Position numbers and translations under genes: made by a program. Shown piece by piece: positions 15,589 to 25,100 of a DNA stretch of 64,000 nucleotides (positions are counted from its first letter, which is position 1; each line of letters opens with the position of its first letter). The stretch lies in contig CAYUPI010000019.1 of assembly GCA_964446585.1 (NCBI GenBank), forward strand, positions 37,485 to 101,484, written 5' to 3'. Under the pieces are notes generated by a model. That model made no database searches. It had not been told where the DNA came from and saw nothing but the letters and a program-made list of their open reading frames with translations. The DNA is from CAYUPI01 sp964446585. GTDB lineage: Bacteria; Verrucomicrobiota; Verrucomicrobiia; Limisphaerales; UBA8199.

Positions 15589-18516
15589 TCAGAGCCATTC
15601 CTTAATTTTTTCCTGGTGCTTATTGTAGATGAATCCGAGCACGAGCAAGACGATGCCGAGGGCCATAAAACTCAGGATGCGATAGAGTGTCTCGAGAGTC
15701 CACACGTCAAAAATCACGACCCGTCCGAGGGCGCAAGCCAGCACACCGAGCCCGAGCCACCGGTAAACGCGCTCACGCAGTACAATGCCCGCGGTGAACA
15801 GGCACAACGCCAGGACCGACCAGCTCGCAGTCAGATAGAAGCCGCTCGCCTTCTCCAAAACCCAACGCGAAAGGAACAGCCACAGGCTCAATCCACCGAT
15901 GGTGATCACGGCGGCATGAACGGCCTGTTCAAGGGGATAACGGTCGGACAGACGCCGAGCCATCTGACGCTGTCCCAGTAGAAGCAAAATCACCAGCAGG
16001 TTCGGCACGTAAACGGTTTGAGTCTCGAGCAATGGCAGCCAGAACAAGACCAGGCCAGTTACCGTGTAAGCACCACTGACGAGCAAGAGCTCGGCATTTC
16101 GCCACAGGCCAGCCAGAACGAAGAACCATGCGCCGAGCAACCCCAGCAGCCAGATGCATTCGCGCGCCGGGATGTAGCGGACGACCCACCAGACCGACAT
16201 TCCGATGGCGGCCCAGCGATAAAGCTGCGCAAGCCGCAACAGCGACAGGCGCAGGTGCGGTCCGGCTTCAGCGTGACGCGAGAACCAGTGGACGGTGCCG
16301 AGCGACAGCGCCACCAATGCGGCGATTGGCGCGATCGGGAACCGCCACGGAGTTGTATTCTCCATCAGTTGCCAGACAAACTGCGCGCCGCTAACGAGCG
16401 CAAAGAGCTGACTAAACGCTGCCAGCATCCACGCGCGCGTGAACACGCCGTACGCAGTAATGCCGACCGCCAGGAGACTTGTGAGCGCGAGCCACGCGGG
16501 GGCCTTGACCACCGGGCTCAGCCAGAAGTAGAGCACGCCCATTATCGCCAGGGCATACGCACCCTGCCAAAAAAGGCTGAGGTCACGGCGCACCGGCAGA
16601 ACCTTTTGCTTTTGCCACCAGTGACTCAGCCCCAGGGACACGGCGAGCAGCAGCAGCGGGTTCCATGCTGGCGGAGATGGGTTCGTCGCCAGGGCGTATA
16701 GGAGAACCCACGCAAACTGTGCCAGCAGGAGATACCCCTGGCTCAACAGAGTGACCTCGCGCACACGAAAGAAATAAATCGAAAGCGTGAGCAGCAGTGC
16801 TTCACCGGCCAGTACGACCGGGAAATTTTCTCGGCCGGTGTTGTTGTAAGTTGCAACCAGCCAAATAGCCAGAGCGAGCACAGTGAAATATCCCGGCTGC
16901 GGGCGAAGAAGGATGTGGTTCGCGGACGAAGTTGCTCGATGCGCTAAAAAGGTGTTGAACATCATGATCGCGCCGAGGCCGATGCCGAGCCAAAGGCCAG
17001 GCGTTTCGTTTTGTCTCAAGCCGTCCATTCCCCAGCCAACGGCGAGCAACGCCGCAATGTAGGCGCTTGCGAGCAGAATTACATTCTTACGCTGGTGTCC
17101 GGCGAGCGACAGCGCCACGCTCTCGGTGGCGAGAATCAGCGCCAGCTCCAGCCCGCTGAACTTCGTAATGAATCCAGCGGTCGCCAGCAACAGGCCCTGA
17201 ATCAGATAGCTGTTCTTTGCCATCGGCTCATTCGGCAAGACCCGCCGCGCCAGCTCCGCCAACCCGAGCAGCGTACCGCCGTAGATGAGCGCGAATTTCC
17301 AAAAACCGCCGTGGTGCACCTGGAACATCGTCAGCAAAAAGAGGCCGAAGAAAGCGCCGTTGTTCAGGGTGAGAAAACTGGCGCGGTTTTCCTTGACGAA
17401 GCTCTCATGTTTCGAGAGGAAGACACCCGCGGTGAACAAGAGCCAGTAGGCTGCCAGGAAGCAGAGGCCAGGGGTCAATCCCTCCCCGGGCGCCCAGCGC
17501 CAATGATCGCCGTTGAAAAACCGCCAAAATCCATAGGCGGCATAGGTCGCCAGCAGACTGGCGAACGAGAGCGTAGCCCAGCGATTGCGCACAAGAAAGA
17601 AGACCGCCGCGGCCGTCAGGACCAGGTTCGAGTAAAGTGTGAATAGCCCCACCGCGGTAATGACTGACGTGTAGTAAGCCAGCAGCACGGCAAAGAGGGC
17701 CAGGACCTCCGATTTCCTGGCATTCGCAATCCAGACCATCACGGCGGCGATGCCCAGCAGCAGGAATCCGTCGGCCAGCGAACTCTCGATAACGCGGAGA
17801 TTCGCAAAATGATGCGCGGCGTACGTGGTGAAATAGACCAATGCCAATCCGCCGGCGAAGAGCACCTGGGCGTAATTGCGCAGGGATTCTTTCGCGCTCT
17901 TTCGCTGCCACCATCCACCGGCCCCGAGCAGAATTGCGCTGGCCAAATAAAGCAAACACACCTTGCCGCCGGCCCCGAGCCTGCCAATGTAATTCTGGTA
18001 AGCGTAATTCCCGAAGAAGACCAGGCCCGTCAGCAACATTACGATGCCGATCCGCACCAGCCAGTAAGTACCCAGCCGCATTTCGAACGAACGTTCCGTT
18101 GCAGGCGATTTGCTCAGGGTCGGCGGGCGGCCACCTCCCCACGCAGGAGCGGCCGGTGCCGACATGTGCATCGGGGGCGGGATAGGAATCGGGCCCGGCG
18201 CCGGGGGCTTTTCCGCGCCCGAAAGAGGCGAGGGAACCGGAGCGATGATGGGTGGAACCGGCGAAAGTGGGCGGACGATGTCGGCTGGCGCTGGAGCAAA
18301 CTTTTTCGCCTCCAGTGGCCCTGGTCTAGTCGGAATCCGGATCGTGGCGGGAGCGGGAGTCGAGCTTGGTGGCGCAGTTGCGCTCGACTCCGGTGCGCGG
18401 CGTTCCAGCCGTGATTCAAAGGCCTCAAGTTGCCTGGACAAATCGGCCAACTCCTGCTGAAGCCGTGCCTGTTGGCGTTTCAGCAATTCCAATTCAAGCC
18501 GCTCCTGGTCATTCAT
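15589..18516 (-). CDS. DUF2339 giant polytopic membrane protein
   Basis: The 975-residue protein begins with a coiled coil (ERLELELLKRQQARLQQELADL, residues 4-25). A long Pro/Ala-rich linker (about 45-150) follows, then more than 20 consecutive hydrophobic segments up to the C-terminus. FEMRLGTYWLVRIGIVMLL marks the entry into the membrane, a hallmark of DUF2339 proteins, which normally have this same order. The function of the family is unknown. The frame extends to 18663; the ATG at 18516 starts the coiled coil. Gene order around it gives no functional hint. Confidence 0.85.
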   Translation of the reverse strand: MNDQERLELELLKRQQARLQQELADLSRQLEAFESRLERRAPESSATAPPSSTPAPATIRIPTRPGPLEAKKFAPAPADIVRPLSPVPPIIAPVPSPLSGAEKPPAPGPIPIPPPMHMSAPAAPAWGGGRPPTLSKSPATERSFEMRLGTYWLVRIGIVMLLTGLVFFGNYAYQNYIGRLGAGGKVCLLYLASAILLGAGGWWQRKSAKESLRNYAQVLFAGGLALVYFTTYAAHHFANLRVIESSLADGFLLLGIAAVMVWIANARKSEVLALFAVLLAYYTSVITAVGLFTLYSNLVLTAAAVFFLVRNRWATLSFASLLATYAAYGFWRFFNGDHWRWAPGEGLTPGLCFLAAYWLLFTAGVFLSKHESFVKENRASFLTLNNGAFFGLFLLTMFQVHHGGFWKFALIYGGTLLGLAELARRVLPNEPMAKNSYLIQGLLLATAGFITKFSGLELALILATESVALSLAGHQRKNVILLASAYIAALLAVGWGMDGLRQNETPGLWLGIGLGAIMMFNTFLAHRATSSANHILLRPQPGYFTVLALAIWLVATYNNTGRENFPVVLAGEALLLTLSIYFFRVREVTLLSQGYLLLAQFAWVLLYALATNPSPPAWNPLLLLAVSLGLSHWWQKQKVLPVRRDLSLFWQGAYALAIMGVLYFWLSPVVKAPAWLALTSLLAVGITAYGVFTRAWMLAAFSQLFALVSGAQFVWQLMENTTPWRFPIAPIAALVALSLGTVHWFSRHAEAGPHLRLSLLRLAQLYRWAAIGMSVWWVVRYIPARECIWLLGLLGAWFFVLAGLWRNAELLLVSGAYTVTGLVLFWLPLLETQTVYVPNLLVILLLLGQRQMARRLSDRYPLEQAVHAAVITIGGLSLWLFLSRWVLEKASGFYLTASWSVLALCLFTAGIVLRERVYRWLGLGVLACALGRVVIFDVWTLETLYRILSFMALGIVLLVLGFIYNKHQEKIKEWL

Positions 18517-18773
18517 GGTTGTCCTTTGCCGTGAGCAGAGAGTTCCAAGGCAGTCCGGATCCGGGCCGCCTCGAATCCTGTGTGGAAAGTAAATGCCAAG
18601 TCGTTGGCGAACCAAGGCAAATCGCCGATGGGCAAGGCAGCGATGCCCGAGCGCACCAGGCATGAGAACTCGCTCTCACGCCGTTAAGCTTAATGGGAAG
18701 AACCGTCCGCGGTGTTAATCGAAAATCATTCAGTGAGCATCGGTTTATCTGATGCCGAATAAATGTCGCGCGC

Positions 18774-21700
18774 TTAGTTCCTGCTCACGCCTAGCCGATA
18801 AAAGCGGGTCGCGCTGCTTCCCGTTGAGTCCAGGATTTCGATCGTGGTGCCGGTGCCAGGGATGTTGTTGCTGAGGGTTTGCCAATTGCCGGTGACCGTG
18901 GGCTTGAATTCGATGGTGTATGTCCGGCCGGTGACGGACAGCCAGTCCAGGGCGATGCTACTCCCCGCGGAGGAGTGTGACAGAAGCTTCAGGAACGAGT
19001 TTGAGTCGGTTGGGTTTGTTCCCGCGATGACTTCGGCGAGATCGGACATGCCGTCGTGGTCGGTGTCGGCAGTCGGATGAACGAACTCAAAGCCGCCGAT
19101 ATCGAACGCCGCCGTGCCATCGTTGTTGCCATCGAGTGGGCGCAAGACACCGTCAAAGTCGGTGGCCGCCGCGTAGAGAGCGGTGCCGGCGTCGATGCAG
19201 GGCGAAGTTGTTGCCAGATGAAAATTGCCTGCGGATCCATTGAGGAACTGCGGATCGACATTGATATCACCAGCCCCCGGCGACACTCCGCCATAATTCA
19301 TTGGATTGGTAACGCAGTTGTTGAAAAGGGTCAGGGGTGCCTGTGAGTAGAGTCCCTGAGTAATGCCGGCGGCGTTGAAGGCGACAATATTATTGGCCAG
19401 GACAACCGCGCCGTTTGTAGGCCCTTGTGCGATGACGCTGCCATAGTAAAGCCCTGCGCCGGTGTTTCCCACGATTGTGTTATTCAAAATTTGAATGTTG
19501 CCGATCGAATTGCAAAAAATGGCGCCACCCGGGCCGCCTGTCATCAACGTCTTGTAAACCGAGTTGCTCAGCACCAGGTTGTTCCGCACCTGGCCATCTC
19601 TGCAAATCTGCAGGTCAAAACCTGCGCCGGTGCTTCCGACATTTCCCTGCACGGTATTTGCCTCGATCCGGAAATCGTAGCACGCATTCAGAAAGACCGC
19701 GCCGTCCAAAGGGCCCGCATACGGATCGGCGCCATTGTCGTAATAGGTGCCGTTCTGGATCGTGTTGCCGATGATATTGACCGAGGACACGTAGGCCGCG
19801 ATGGCCGAGCCATATTTGGCAAAGTTCTGACTAAATAAGTTTCCCTGAATGGTTGGCTTCGAGTATGTAACGTAGATGCCACCGCCGGCCCCGGAGGTGT
19901 TGTCGATTTCTTCATTGCGATAGAAAGTATTGCCGATGATTTGCGGCGCGCTGAGGGTGCAATAAATGCCGCTGCCGAAAGATTGAATGCTCTGCCCGAT
20001 AGGAACCCCGATCGAATTCGAAACAATAAGGTTATTGGCAATAATCGGAGAACTGACCGTGCAATTGATAGCGCCGCCCAAAGCGTAATGACCGATTGGA
20101 CTGGCCCCAGCGGTGAAGGCCCCACCGTTCTGAACAGTAAATCCATCCAACGTGCTCACCAGGTAACCCGCGCTTTGGCTTGTAACTATGGTCGGCGTTC
20201 CGCCTCCATCTATCACCGTCGGATGAGCCGCAATGTTTCTTGCAGCTCGTGTGGTTTCGCTCCCTGCAAAACCGCCGTAAGCATACACAAAGGCAGGCAA
20301 CACGATGTGCTCTGGGTAAGTACCCTGGGCCACCCAAACCTCTGCGCCTTGCTGCACAGTGGGATTTGCGGCGCTAATTCCGGCATGGATGGTTCGCTTT
20401 GCCGCCGCCCAACTCAGACCGCCATTGCCGTCATTGCCGGCAGGAGTGACATAGATAATCGGAGTCGGCGCGTTCAAGACAGCTCCAGTGGATTCGTACG
20501 CTCCAATATCGACGGCAGTTCCGACGACGCGAGTGTTTAAATCTGCGTCAAGAAAGCCGGCCATGACTGCGGAATTGAGCCCGGCATCGATGCAAGGAGA
20601 GCCGGCCTGCAGATGAAAGTTGCCAATGCGGAAATTGGCCAATTTCGGCTCGACAGAGATATTGCCGTGGACGCCGGTTGCATCGGGCAAGCCGACGTAG
20701 TCCGTTTTGCCGCCGAGGACGGTATTCCCAAAAACGTCGTTGTTGTTAAGGGCGGCGGCATTGATGTCGATCTGCTCCAATCCAGCCGAATTGAAGGCAA
20801 CCAGGTTATTGCAATTGCTGGGCGAGGCGCCCAGCCAATAAATCCCCGAGCCAGTATTGGCCACGATGCTGTTGTTGCCGACAAAGGCGACTCCGGCATT
20901 TGCACTGACCAGGGCAATGCCGCCACCTGACGACGCGCCATTGGCGGCGATCACGTTATCAATGATCAGTGGTGCGCTAATCGCGTTTTGAATAAAATTT
21001 CCGTCTAAATCAGTGGCCGTAGCGAAAATACCGCCACCAAGCCCGACGTTTGATTCCACGCTGGTACCGTTGCCTTCAATCACGTTATCGACCAGGATAG
21101 CATGGCAATCTTTCCAGCACCCGATTCCGCCGGCATTACGGCCGGCAAAATTTCCGAACACGTGATTGAACGCAATCAGCGGCGACGAGCCTGATATGGC
21201 AATCGCGCCAGCGTCGCCGTTTCCCCCAAGGGAAATGTTATTGTAAATGTAGTTACCCAGGATTTGCGGGTATGCATTCGAGGCGATCAGATAACTGTTT
21301 ATAAAAATGCCGGCGCCGGCGGCGCCGCTTGTCGTATTGCGAAGGATGGTGTTGTTCATGATCGTCGGCGCGGCTACGTCGATCAAAATGCCCGCGCCAT
21401 TTTTGCCATAGCCATAGCCCCCTGTGATGATGAACCCATCCACGCGCGTGTCGGCGCCGGCGTTTGTGATCGTGACGACGACACCGTTGGTGCGGGCATC
21501 GAGGATGGCGAAATTAATCCCGAAGTTGCGCTGAGCTAAACTGGTTTCAGTTCCATTGAAGCCAGCGTACATGGCCACGCCCGGCTTGAGCGTGACGAGC
21601 TGAGTATAAGTGCCGCTGGCGACCCAGAGTTGGTCGCCGGCCGCTGCGGCCGTGATCGCGGCGGGGATAGTCTGTTTGGCCAGCGCCCAGCTCGCGCCTG

Positions 21701-21833
21701 ATAGGGTATCGTCGCCGGAAGTTTTGACGTAGAGAGTTCCGCCCTGGCTGATGCTGGCAGATAACAGCCATGCCGCGGCTGCGGTCAAGGCCAGGCGGAT
21801 AAGATGAAAGGCGGTTGCGGTTTCTTGCTTCAT
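18774..21833 (-). CDS. Secreted right-handed beta-helix protein with internal duplication
   Basis: The 1,019-residue protein has a signal peptide (LALTAAAAWLLSASISQG) and two homologous halves. Each opens with a strand-rich entry (TLYVKTSGDDTLSG at about 32, IIYVTPAGNDGNGG at about 459), a WxxA(K)xTI motif, and GSETSLAQRN/GSETTRAARN. Each then runs as a parallel beta-helix with many NNT/GN turns, and each ends in SPCIDAG. This is the choice-of-anchor Q/polymorphic beta-helix type. The tail has an acidic DTDHDGMSDLAEV calcium-binding-like repeat (about 918-930) and a C-terminal module ending in RFYRLGVSRN. A sigma-like promoter motif lies 46 bases upstream. It probably binds or cleaves polysaccharide, but no catalytic residues are evident. 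Confidence 0.85.
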   Translation of the reverse strand: MKQETATAFHLIRLALTAAAAWLLSASISQGGTLYVKTSGDDTLSGASWALAKQTIPAAITAAAAGDQLWVASGTYTQLVTLKPGVAMYAGFNGTETSLAQRNFGINFAILDARTNGVVVTITNAGADTRVDGFIITGGYGYGKNGAGILIDVAAPTIMNNTILRNTTSGAAGAGIFINSYLIASNAYPQILGNYIYNNISLGGNGDAGAIAISGSSPLIAFNHVFGNFAGRNAGGIGCWKDCHAILVDNVIEGNGTSVESNVGLGGGIFATATDLDGNFIQNAISAPLIIDNVIAANGASSGGGIALVSANAGVAFVGNNSIVANTGSGIYWLGASPSNCNNLVAFNSAGLEQIDINAAALNNNDVFGNTVLGGKTDYVGLPDATGVHGNISVEPKLANFRIGNFHLQAGSPCIDAGLNSAVMAGFLDADLNTRVVGTAVDIGAYESTGAVLNAPTPIIYVTPAGNDGNGGLSWAAAKRTIHAGISAANPTVQQGAEVWVAQGTYPEHIVLPAFVYAYGGFAGSETTRAARNIAAHPTVIDGGGTPTIVTSQSAGYLVSTLDGFTVQNGGAFTAGASPIGHYALGGAINCTVSSPIIANNLIVSNSIGVPIGQSIQSFGSGIYCTLSAPQIIGNTFYRNEEIDNTSGAGGGIYVTYSKPTIQGNLFSQNFAKYGSAIAAYVSSVNIIGNTIQNGTYYDNGADPYAGPLDGAVFLNACYDFRIEANTVQGNVGSTGAGFDLQICRDGQVRNNLVLSNSVYKTLMTGGPGGAIFCNSIGNIQILNNTIVGNTGAGLYYGSVIAQGPTNGAVVLANNIVAFNAAGITQGLYSQAPLTLFNNCVTNPMNYGGVSPGAGDINVDPQFLNGSAGNFHLATTSPCIDAGTALYAAATDFDGVLRPLDGNNDGTAAFDIGGFEFVHPTADTDHDGMSDLAEVIAGTNPTDSNSFLKLLSHSSAGSSIALDWLSVTGRTYTIEFKPTVTGNWQTLSNNIPGTGTTIEILDSTGSSATRFYRLGVSRN

Positions 21834-21878
21834 AAATCAGTCATTTTTCAATGGTTTCATTCGCTTCGTATTTCTGCT

Positions 21879-21917
21879 TTCTACCCGTTTCAAAGGAAAT
21901 GGCGGGGCGTTGTTACA
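21879..21917 (-). promoter_or_regulatory. Predicted ECF-type promoter A for the beta-helix gene
   Basis: Read on the minus strand: TGTAACAACG (21917-21908), then CCTTTGAAA (21896-21888) and GTAGAA (21884-21879). The ATG lies 46 bases downstream. A matching copy lies at 29146-29185 upstream of the 2,195-residue secreted protein, with identical spacing from TGTAACAACG to CCTTTGAAA. Confidence 0.55.
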
Positions 21918-22020
21918 GACTTTTTTGTAGTGGTTCTTGGAAAGGCAAGGGGTGGATCATAAGCGAGCCCGAAGTGTAGGTCCTCACCACGTCCTTGGCG
22001 ACCAGCCGACTCGTAAGCAG

Positions 22021-22113
22021 AGCGGCGGGATGCGCCACACTCCAGGCGCTTTGCGAGTTGCGGATACGCATCGAATCTGGCGAAGCCTTTGGAGTGCGGC
22101 GTTTCCCGCCGCT
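22021..22113. repeat. Imperfect 31-bp inverted repeat
   Basis: Arms 22021-22051 and 22083-22113 begin AGCGGCGGGA and match at 25 of 31 positions, around a 31-base loop. It lies downstream of the giant propeller gene. It resembles a REP or small MITE remnant; a transcription terminator is an alternative. Confidence 0.7.
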
Positions 22114-22182
22114 TTGGCTGGGTTCGGGTACAGATCGTTAGGAATTGGATACGACGCGATGAGTCACGGTCACACCGCCGGT

Positions 22183-25100
22183 CTATGGGCTGAGCAGGCG
22201 GCCGCGATAAAACCGGCGCCTGTAATTTGTGGCAGTGGGATCGGAGTATGGAAACACACCGCTCCCATTTGTGATGGTCACCGTGCTGAGGACTGACCAG
22301 TTGGTGAGATTGGTCGAGGCCTGGAGCTCGTAACTGCGCAGAGGAATGCCGTTAAGAGTCAATTGGAAAGGGCCATTAGGGGTGCGCACCGGCGAACTGA
22401 GTTGCGGCGGCGTGTTGTTGGTCGAACTGACGATGATCGTTTTCGTATAACTATTGTCATTCTTGTTGCTCTCCGGGACGACATCAGTTGTGTCGGTGTC
22501 AATTCGAAGGGTGTGCGAGCCAACGGACAGCTTGCCTAAATCCAGACTGGTCGTCGGGTGGGTATAGAAGCCGGCGTTCAGGCCCGGTGTGAGCCAATTC
22601 CCACTCAGCACACCGTCCACGAACAGCTCCGTGTAGAACGTCTGGCTGATATTGCCGTTGCTGGAATTGTTGACGACCGCCCAGGTTACATAGACATCCT
22701 GGTGGCTATAAATAATTCCGGCATCGGTGGTACTGGCCGAATTCGTCGCCGTAATGATTTTGTCCGACCAGGTCGAGGGTTTGTAGGGCGTCAGGTTCGG
22801 CAGTTGGGCGACCGTCAAGACCGCCGGCGGCGCGCTGGTAACCGAGCCGGCAGCATTGGCGACGACCACTGTGTAGTTGCCGGCCTGGTTGAAAGTAAGG
22901 TTGTTCAGAGTGAGCGTGGGATCGGTCGCGCCCGTGATTGGCGTGCCGTTGAACTGCCATTGATAGGTGAGCGGCAGCGCGCTGTCGGCCACCACCAGAA
23001 GGGCGGCCGTAGCGCCGACCGTGTTGGTCTGGGTCTGCGGCGGGGTAACGATCCGCGGTAGCTGGCTCGGGAACGCGGCAATCAGGTAATTGTCGAAAAT
23101 CATGTAATTGTTGCCGTTGGTGCCAGGAGTTTGGAGCCAGGTGGCGGCAATGAGCCCAAGATTCAGGGCGACGTTGTTCGTGGCAGAAAGGGGCTGATTT
23201 TGGACAATCGGCACACCGCCGAGGAAAGCGTTCCAGAGATTGCGGCCGAAATCCATGTCCAGTTCCAAGGAATAGATATAGCCGTTTTGAAAGCTTTGGC
23301 CGGTGGGATGGTAACCGGAGCCGTCGTTGAGCTGATAGTTGATGCTCAGATTGCTGTTGTTGAACTCGAGGAAGAATAGCAGTTGACCATTTTGGTTATA
23401 AACTGCCCAGCCAAAGTTGTCATAAACCGAGACCGAAGGATCAAAAATCTCCATGTTGACACCAAAGGCCACCACCGGGCGGGTGGTTAAGTCGGGCGTG
23501 TAGTTTGTCGGGTAATACACGAGCGTGGCGGCTCCGGGCGTAGGTGAGGAATAACCGACGTAGGCCTGGTTCCCATAATCACCAAAGGCGTTGAACAAGA
23601 CGCCGTTTTGCCCAGGACCGGCACTGGTCCAACCGTATTGTCCGGACAACGCTGCGTAGTTGTAACCTTCGAAACCGGTGAAATAGATCACTTGCGCCGG
23701 GATCGCCGGAAATACGCTCAGGATAATGTTGCCCGAATCACCGTTGTAACCGTCCACGGCGATCTGGTAGGCCGTGCCGCCGGCGGCATTGAAAGTGACC
23801 TGGCTGGCCGTGCCCATGTTCGGGCCATCGTCATTGGAGGCAATAGTGAAGAGCGAGCCGACGCTGGTGCCGATATAGACACCGAGCACGGTGTCGAAGC
23901 TACTGCTCCTGGTGGTGATCGTATAAGTGCCGTTGCTGGGTGCGGTCCACGTCCACCAAACTGAGGCGCCGCCCAGGTTGCCTGCATGGAAGGGTTCGTT
24001 GGGTTCGCGCGTGGCGAAGGTGTTCGAGTCGGTCACGGTGACGACCGCGCCGACCATGGCGAGTCGATTCGAGAAATTGTCGTTCGCCGGTGGGTTGCCG
24101 ACCAGCAGGAAACTGGTCGCGCTCTGGGCCGTGCCATTGGTGGTGGAGACACTGATGGGACCGGTGGCCGCGCCGGCCGGAACGGTGGCCGTGAATTGCG
24201 TGGTCGAGAGACTCGTGAAGCTGGCCGTGCCAACGCCAGCGAACCGGACAGCGTTGACGCCGTTCAGATTAGTTCCAGTTACCGTGACGAGAGTCCCCAC
24301 TCCGCCGCTGGCGGGAGCGAACTCGGAGATCACCGGCAGGAGATTCGTGTTGGCCCAGTGACACACCAGATTGCCCGAGGCGCCGCCATAGCCGTCCACC
24401 GCGATCCGATAAATTGTGCCATTGGCGGCGCTGAACTGAAGCTGGCTGGTGGTGACTCCGCCCGAGGGAGCATTGCTGGCAACCAACGAGAGCCCGCCAA
24501 CAATCGTGCCGGTGTAAACTGCCAACAGAGTGTCGAAGCTGCTCCCTGCGGTATCAAATTCCCACGTGCCGCTGCTGGGCGCCGTCCAGGCGTACCAGAC
24601 CGAACTGCCACCGACGTTGCCGGCGTGGTTGGGTTCGCCGGCTTCTTTGGTGGCGCCGGTACTGGAGCCCGTGACGAGGCCGGCGCTGCCGCTGATCACT
24701 TGAGCGTTGGCGAAGTTATCGTTGGCCGGAAAAACGCCCACGACGAAATTCAGACCGCTCGTGGCCGTGCCGCTGGGCTTGAGGACCTTGAGCGGGCCGG
24801 TCGTCGCGCCGGCCGGGACGGTGGCCGTTATTTGCGAATTCGAGTTGACCGTGAATGCGGCGCCGGCGCCATTAAACTGCACGCCCGTCGTCCCCAGAAA
24901 ATTCATGCCGGCGATGCTGACGCTGGTCCCGGCGGGCCCACTCCCAGGAGAGAAGCTGGCGATTTGCGGCGGAAAATTCGGGGCCAGGTCCCAGTTCAAC
25001 ACCACGGCTCCCGAGTCAGGCGCCACCGACATGGCCAATTCTCCTGCGTCGGCCAGGAAACCATCCACGGCGATTTGATAGACGGTGCCGTTGGTAGCGG

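Larger units (their letters stand above)
21834..22182. other. Intergenic region with promoter motif and inverted repeat
   Basis: This 349-base gap separates two large minus-strand genes. It holds the promoter-like motif at 21879-21917 and the imperfect 31-bp inverted repeat at 22021-22113. No further open frame is credible. Confidence 0.7.
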
